Source: Plantago elongata | Lineage: Eukaryota; Streptophyta; Magnoliopsida; Lamiales; Plantaginaceae | DNA: 37,729 bases | Reading direction: 5' to 3' | Assembly: GCA_036897095.1 (NCBI GenBank) | Contig: JAYMSP010001002.1 | Coordinates: 1-37,729 of the forward strand | Shown here: piece after piece, positions 32,026 to 37,729 of the stretch | How the letters are laid out: each line of letters opens with the position of its first letter | How positions within the stretch are numbered: position 1 is the first letter of the stretch | Notes under the pieces: model-generated | Database searches by the model: none | Told to the model about the DNA's origin: nothing | Seen by the model: the letters and a program-made list of their open reading frames with translations, nothing else | Program-made: the position numbers and the translations under genes

Positions 32026-32772
32026 AAATTGGGTTTAATATTAGTTATATTTAATGAGTAATTCTCATGACCAAGTAAACAAGGTAATTGAAAAGACTTT
32101 GTGATATCTCAATATCTAATGCTAATGCCATAACTGCAAGACCTCGACCCTTGTGGCTGGACCGGATATTAATGACTATTTTTGTTTCCATACTCAATAT
32201 CAATTATGTGGATTTTGAGCACATTTTACTCACTGGTATGCACCTTGATAAAATTCTAAATTGGTCACATGTCTAAGACTATACAAGAGAAAGTATACTC
32301 TCATGCATTCACTTTAAAATGAAATTCTAGATATAAAAATATGAAAAAAATTAGTAATTAGTACTTCAATTTTCGATAAACATAACAATCATTCAGTAAA
32401 TGTATGACAACCTTCAAAAGAAACATTGAACAATCATACACGCCTTTTGTTTGTAGGCATCAATCGTCACTAATATCATTAGTACCGTCCTAATTGGGTT
32501 GAGATCTAATCCTACCAAGTTAATCTTTCTCTTTAACGTATCTTTCGTCCTTATTTATTTAAATCATCCATTCCAATATTTGACTAAGAAAAATCTTACT
32601 TAAAGTTGATATTCTAATAAATATGCAGGAGCAATTTATTAACATGAATCTCAATTTCAATCTCTTTAATCCTCTCATATCGCGATATACGTAATAATAA
32701 ATTTACCATTTTAATAAATGTTTCCAATTAATGAGTTAACACCCGTGTTAGTCTGAAAAAAGCTGGTATGTT
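32026..32772. other. Intergenic DNA, nothing recognised
   Basis: AT-rich DNA between the LINE and the MITE at 32776. No supported gene. Confidence 0.4.
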
Positions 32773-32775
32773 TTA

Positions 32776-32977
32776 GGGGCTGATTGGAGTAGCATTCAAA
32801 CGCCCATTTGAATGTTACTTGGAGATTTTGTGTTTATTATGACATTTAAATGTCGAAGATCGAAATGACTCTACAGTAGCAACATTTTTTTCTACCTATA
32901 TAACAATTCCACTATAATTTCGATCACTATTTAGACATTTAAATCGGGACATTTAAGTCGCATATGCAATGAGCCCC
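32776..32977 (-). mobile_element. Harbinger-like MITE, family A, copy 3 (shortened)
   Basis: 202 bp starting GGGGCTGATTGGAGTAGCAT, flanked by TTA at 32773-32775 and 32978-32980. It is in the opposite orientation to copies 1 and 2. Compared with copy 4 it lacks about 45 internal bases after the CTACCTATATAACA block. Confidence 0.85.
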
Positions 32978-32980
32978 TTA

Positions 32981-33412
32981 ATTTTTAGTGGGAGTAGACG
33001 GTGGGACTATGGGAGTATATTGCACTTGTCGGTGTGTGAAAAACACAACAAAATGTATGAATTGGCAATACAAAAATCCCACAATGTGTGACCACCATAA
33101 GTCACTGTGGAAGAGGGTGTTTGTCCCACTTTACAACCGTACTAAATATATCATGCTACCCAACCCCACGTCACAAGTAACAAAATCAACAAAATGTGTA
33201 GCATGGCCATATTTAAATGGTCAAACTTTATTAAAACTATAATCCAAAATTAATAAAGGGTGGGCATTGTCTATTCATTACAGTACTACCCCATATAAAC
33301 TAACAAACCACACAATAATCAACATCATCACAGGTGTCAATGAAGATTATATCTTTATAAATTTCTTTGTTTCTTCTTTCATTATTTTTCCCGGTCAGGC
33401 TATATTAACCAA
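32981..33412. other. Spacer between two MITEs
   Basis: Contains an 84-codon frame (32988-33242) rich in Cys, Thr and Lys, beginning inside the MITE flank. It has no family motif and I do not call it a gene. Confidence 0.35.
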
Positions 33413-33663
33413 GGGCTAATTGGAGTAGCATCCAAATACCCGTTTGAATGCTACTCGAAAATTTTATTTTTGTTATGATATTTAAATGCCAAAGATTGAA
33501 ATGCCTCAACAGTAGCAACATTTTCTCTACCTATATAACAAACATATAATACCCTATCAAATTACTATTCTATACCAAACACAATTTTAACAATCCAACT
33601 ACAATTCCGATCACTATTCAGGCATTTAAATCGGGGCATTTAAATCGCATTCCAATCAGCCCC
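33413..33663 (-). mobile_element. Harbinger-like MITE, family A, copy 4
   Basis: 251 bp starting GGGCTAATTGGAGTAGCATC; the complement of its right end is GGGGCTGATTGGAATGCGAT. It is flanked by CAA and TAA, probably a mutated TAA pair. It has the full set of internal blocks. Its right end is about 475 bp upstream of the bHLH start codon, so it lies in the presumed promoter. Confidence 0.85.
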
Positions 33664-34138
33664 TAAAATTTTGAAAAAGGTAACATGACACCAAAATTTC
33701 GCAAAATACATCATTTTTGTTCGTGAAACATATATAATAAAGTTTTCTTGTAATAAAAGTGTATATCTAGATACCGGATTGTTATCCTTCCAAATGGTTT
33801 TGGATTTGAATAGAATAGTTGTTGCCAAAACTAAAAGCCCAGATCCCTGGCACCTCTCACTTCCCATTGGCTTACACTTCTCCATCCCTAAAACCTCTGT
33901 TTCTGTCTCAACCAAAACTCACAGTTAAGCTCAGTTCTTGAATTCCACTCTCTTCTTCCTCAAAAATGGAACACCATACGCCATAAAGCAATCTTTCTTT
34001 TCCAAACAGAAAGACAAGCTCTATCTAATTAACAAAGATACCCACTTCCTTTTAGCTGTTTTCCACTAATTGTTTCTTGTCCTGTTTCTCCTTTTACTGC
34101 TTATTGTCATCTCCTAAGTATACCTCACTACTACAACA
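33664..34138 (+). promoter_or_regulatory. Promoter and 5' leader of the bHLH gene
   Basis: A TATATAATAAAG sequence at about 33731 is a possible but distant TATA box. The part from about 33920 on is CT-rich, as in plant 5' leaders, and carries one upstream ATG (33966). The exact transcription start cannot be fixed. Confidence 0.35.
33966..33986 (+). CDS. Short upstream open reading frame (6 codons)
   Basis: ATG at 33966 encodes M-E-H-H-T-P and then TAA. It is the only ATG in the ~170 bases before the main start at 34139 and sits in an AAAAATGGA context, which could be recognised by ribosomes. If it is inside the transcript it may reduce translation of the bHLH protein; reinitiation is plausible given the 150-base gap. 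Confidence 0.35.
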   Translation: MEHHTP

Positions 34139-36341
34139 ATGAGTTCTCATCAAAATAACCAGAATATGCATCAGCAACAGCAACAGCAGCAACCCGGTTC
34201 CGGGTTGACTCGGTACCGATCCGCACCGAGCTCATACTTCTCCAACCTCCTCAACACCAACACGAACGGATTCGGACCTGACGAGTTCGAACATCTTTTC
34301 AACCCTCGTGCTACCAGCCCTGAATCCCAGAGAATCTTTTCCAGGTTCACACCTACTTCAAATCCCGATAAACTTTCGCAGAACTGCTTCGTGTCACAAT
34401 CTCAACCTCAGTACTTACCACCACCAATAGTCAGCGAACCTCTAGTTCAGCAGCAACAGCAACAGCAACCTCCACAGCAGTTGCAGAGGCAGCAGAGCAA
34501 CAATTACTCATCGGTTTCTCATCAGGTTCAGCAGAGCAATGATTACTCGTCGGTTTCTGTGTACCAGGATGTTAATTCAGGCTCAGGTTCGGTTCCAGGG
34601 ACTTCTTACGGTTCATTTCTGGGATCGAATCGAGTCGGCCAGATCAAAACCGAAGCTGGTGGTGGAGTTGGAAATTCGGGTTTGATTCGGCATAGCAGTT
34701 CGCCTGCTGGACTCTTTGATAACATCGATATGGAAAAGGGTAAAAAAACAATTCGATTTGATTCAGTTTTGTTGGTTTTTATTGAAGAATTTGTAATCTT
34801 TAAGTCATTGTCTCATAGATCTGTCTGTTTAGCAAGTGGTACTTCTTTACTTGCTTTTCTCCTGATTCTGTGCCTGGTTGTGTTTGTTTTATTTATACCT
34901 CATCATGTATTATATAATCTGTAGTACAATTTCCTTGCCAGAATAAGCAGTAGATTTCATTGATCATTGATATACTGTATCAACATAACAGAAGTACAGA
35001 ACCAATTAAAGGAAAAAAGTAATCATTACAGAAGCTTCTTGTTTAATGTTTAGTCTCTTGGGGTTAGGTTAGGTGTGTATTGTATGTAGCCTTGCTCTTG
35101 CATGTTCGTATGGAAGCTATTCCGGTACTCGAATCCGCATTATATTGTGCAACTAAGGCTTCATATTTATAAGATAGGAATAATTGTGAAATGAGATTGA
35201 GTTTTGTCTTCCAGGTTGACTAATTTTTTGGTTTTCTTAATGAGATTTGAGGAATGGTGTTGAGTGTGTTTTTGTGATTGCAGAGTTTGGTGTTATGAGG
35301 AACATGGGGGATTTCGGAGCAGGTAATGCTTCTAATGCAGGACCGTCGTTTTCCTCAGCTAGTAGGTTTAAGAATCATCAATTGGCACCCATAACCGAAA
35401 TTGAGAGCAAAAGGATTGGAGAAGATAATCGAAGTAGTGAGCAGATCTATGCTTCGGTTGATAATGGGGGTTATATTTCAGGTTTCCCTATGAATGCTTG
35501 GGATGATTCGGCTCTTTTCTCAGATAGCTTCCTCAGTGGATTAGCAGATGATGACAATAAGGCATTTTCTAATACGAGCACCTCAATTGATCAGGTATGA
35601 TCTGATTGTCCAATTACCATCTTTGTATATCGGCCTTGAACTGATTTGAACACGGTATTGTTATGCAGAATAGCAAAGGTGGAAGTCAACAAAGAGCTCG
35701 TCTAGCTCATCACCTGAGTATGCCTACGAGTTCATCTGAGTTATCAGCTATGGAGCAACTTTTGCAAGACTCGGTACCTTGTAAAGTCAGAGCTAAAAGA
35801 GGATGTGCTACTCATCCTCGTAGCATTGCTGAACGGGTAAACAGAACATAAACATTCAGCATTTTTTTAGTCTTAGTTTTTAAACAATGCTGCATGCGTG
35901 CATATTTGTTGGGTGGCATTGTGGCAACAAAATGATGATTGAATTTGTGTTGTGAATGCTGTAGGTAAGAAGAACGAAAATTAGCGACCGGATGAGGAGG
36001 CTGCAAGAACTTGTACCCAACATGGAAAAGGTTCGCTGTTTCTTGTTTGAATATTTATTGAACATTTCATTTTCCCTTTCTAACACTTGGGGTCCGATTT
36101 CAGCAAACAAATACCTCTGATATGCTGGATTTAGCTGTTGATTACATCAAGGATCTTCAGACCCAAGTACAGGTACATCTCCTACTCCTAGTGACTTGAT
36201 TTGATTAATAACCTACGACTAACAATATCCGACATAGTAATCCTACTCAGTACGATTCGTGTTTTTTGGTCGTCGCAGAAACTTTCTGATTCGAAGGAAA
36301 AGTGTTCCTGCTCGCCTAACCAGAATCCGTTGTGTATGTAG
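34139..36341 (+). CDS. bHLH transcription factor of the FBH / bHLH130-122-81 group, 6 exons
   Basis: A nuclear DNA-binding protein; in Arabidopsis this group includes the FLOWERING BHLH activators of CONSTANS, and related members act in stress responses. Exons: 34139-34739, 35284-35594, 35669-35836, 35965-36030, 36104-36172, 36279-36341. All introns are GT-AG, phases agree, and the total is 425 residues plus stop. Exon 1 holds glutamine runs, R-Y-R-S-A-P-S-S-Y-F-S and R-H-S-S-S-P-A-G-L-F, both group markers. Exon 2 holds G-F-P-M-N-A-W-D-D-S. The bHLH spans about residues 344-405: A-T-H-P-R-S-I-A-E-R then V-R-R-T-K-I-S-D-R-M-R-R-L-Q-E-L-V-P, the loop N-M-E-K-Q-T-N-T-S-D and helix 2 M-L-D-L-A-V-D-Y-I-K-D-L. 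Glu and Arg of the E-R-x-R-R core are present, while the usual His at basic-region position 9 is Ser, as is normal in this group. The gene looks intact. Confidence 0.93.
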
Positions 36342-36658
36342 CTCAGAAGGCCACACCTTACGATGGAGAAAACTTCCTTTCGGCATTTCATTAATACGAA
36401 AGACGATGATTCAACATCTTGGTTGGGCAAATGATTGAAAGACAGTCACCCACATGTGAAGAAAAGAAAATGTTAGTAGCCCTCGAGACTTTTCTACAGT
36501 AGGACCATCTTTGTGCATTGATGATAGTCCCACAGCATTTGTGGTAACCAGAATTTCCCAGATGATAGACAAATTTAGAACCAGAAAAATGGTTAGAAAT
36601 GTTTGATGATTTTTTGTGGTGCATATTGAATTAGCAGAATTTGTTCAACGATGCTATG

Positions 36659-36664
36659 AATAAA
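36659..36664 (+). terminator. Candidate polyadenylation signal of the bHLH gene
   Basis: AATAAA 318 bases after the stop codon, a reasonable 3' untranslated length. A second AATAAA lies near 36723, just before the Harbinger element. Confidence 0.4.
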
Positions 36665-36757
36665 GAGTATACTTCTAAAGTTCTAAATAAGTATCTTTTA
36701 GATTGGCAGGCTTTTGCTTTTGAATAAAATGCTGCTTGCTTTTTCCATGTTGTATAA

Positions 36758-37729
36758 GACTATCTCCAATGATGACGGATGACGATGCGTCGTCATGCAT
36801 TTTTTCTACAGTGGTGATGCGTCGTCGTCACGTTATGAATGTCACGCCATTTTTTTATTTTTTATTTTAATTTACATATTATAGAATTATTTAGAAGTTG
36901 AAATTAATCAAATTGCATTTTATTAAAGATGTTTTATAATTTATTGAGATAGAACAAACCATGAATATATTACCACATAGTGCGGGAAATTAAAATCGAA
37001 CGGAGATAAAATTCAACAAACAGACAACACACAACATCGAAAATAATCAAACACACAACCCCGACTGGAGAAGACTCATCTTCACTGTAGACTCCAAATA
37101 TGTTCCATTAAGTTGTTTGTTAGCTAGGTATGCGTGATTAAACTATGCATCCGGCGTAAATTGGTCATGTATTCCGGGATAGTATTTATTGTAGACGGTA
37201 CCCAACGGATACGAACTCCATCAATGAGATCTGGCACATGCTCACGGGTATCTTGTTCGAGCTGTTCAATTTCTTCGTCATTGTTTAGGTATTTGTGGCG
37301 CTCATATTCAACTATCATGTTGTGGAGTGTTATGCAACAATTCATAATCTTGTTGAGAATGTTTTTGTTGTGCGCAAGTACGGATTTCGTATAATTGCAA
37401 ACTGAGCTTGCATAATTCCGAAAGCACGTTCCACATCTTTGCGACAGGACTCTTGAAGTTCGGAGAACTTGCGTTGTCTGTGAATTACCGGATTCTGGGT
37501 GGCAGGAACAAACGTAGCCCAAGATGGGTAGATCCCATCGGTTAGATAGTAAGGCATGTTGTATTGATGGCCATTCACCTCAAATTCGACCTGATGGGCC
37601 GTGCCATTGAGGATATCGTCGAACATCGGTGAACGTTACACGATTTGATAAATCATTGTATTTTCCGGAAACCCCAAAGAATGAATGTCATATCCAAGTA
37701 TCTTGGGATGCTACTGCTTCTAACACAAG
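36758..37729 (-). mobile_element. PIF/Harbinger element, 3' part, running off the window
   Basis: The terminus GACTATCTCCAATGATGACG is preceded by TAA (36755-36757), fitting the 3-bp TAA/TTA duplication of this superfamily. An imperfect palindrome, ATGACGATGCGTCGTCAT, lies near 36779-36796. The block at 36894-36918 is shared with the non-autonomous element at 20290-20314. The transposase is read on the minus strand from the right edge. The other terminus is outside the window. Confidence 0.8.
37124..37729 (-). pseudogene. Broken PIF/Harbinger transposase (HARBI1/ALP1-like DDE nuclease)
   Basis: C-terminal part of the DDE nuclease that moves Harbinger elements. From the right edge the reading is L-V-L-E-A-V-A-S-Q-D-T-W-I, a TGA where Trp is usual, then H-S-F-F-G-V-S-G. 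A frame change follows, then R-S-P-M-F-D-D-I-L-N-G, Y-Y-L-T-D-G-I-Y-P-S-W-A-T-F and R-K-D-V-E-R-A-F-G-I-M-Q. After another frame change near 37400 come I-M-N-C-C-I-T-L-H-N-M-I-V-E and the tail to a stop at 37124. The D of TDGIYP and E of DVERAFG, expected catalytic residues, are present. One stop and at least two frameshifts make it non-functional. Confidence 0.88.

Noticed and set aside
32988..33242. 84-codon Cys-containing plus-strand frame
   Set aside because: It starts just outside a MITE, has no recognisable protein features, and lies among repeats.
1..37729. CRISPR array, viral genome, biosynthetic gene cluster or other new multi-gene system
   Set aside because: The four host genes are unrelated single genes, and the remaining structure is explained by transposons and decayed repeats. 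No spaced identical repeats or co-directional functional set was seen.

Overview
The window is nuclear DNA of a flowering plant, almost certainly a eudicot. The evidence is AT-rich intergenic DNA, short GT-AG introns, plant gene families (a GH127 arabinofuranosidase-like protein, a DRT100-type leucine-rich-repeat protein, an FBH/bHLH130-type transcription factor, a plant TFIIIC subunit 6) and a dense load of plant transposons (Harbinger/Tourist, Stowaway, hAT, Helitron, L1-type LINE). The species cannot be fixed from the sequence alone.

Layout, left to right. 1-121: possible 5' end of a minus-strand gene leaving the window. 1027-~4400 (minus): four-exon gene for TFIIIC subunit 6, with an apparent one-base lesion at the first coding exon junction and a possible tRNA-type SINE relic in an intron. 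5450-6896: three DNA transposons in a row (Harbinger-like MITE, Stowaway, hAT with a perfect 8-bp duplication). 8006-11745 (plus): complete 11-exon GH127 gene, 862 codons, intact by splice-phase bookkeeping. 13.2-14.7 kb: ACATT-rich DNA holding a degenerate tandem array of about 90-100 bp units. 16885-18283 (minus): complete two-exon DRT100-like gene. 18.4-28.6 kb: a gene-poor stretch of transposon relics, including a Harbinger derivative, LTR-like pieces, a Helitron with a duplicated 5' part, and at least six MITEs. 28.6-32.0 kb (plus): a 5'-truncated, frameshifted LINE. 32776-33663: two more MITEs upstream of the bHLH gene. 34139-36341 (plus): complete six-exon FBH/bHLH130-type gene, 425 codons. 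36758-end (minus): the 3' part of a broken PIF/Harbinger element with recognisable transposase.

The four host genes are functionally unrelated and do not form a pathway or cluster. I see no operon, CRISPR array, virus or plausible undescribed multi-gene system. The most useful observations are structural: three MITE groups, most copies with a 3-bp TTA or TAA duplication; two MITEs joined through one shared TAA; a Helitron with two 5' ends and one 3' end; a short tandem satellite; and the splice-junction lesion in the TFIIIC gene.
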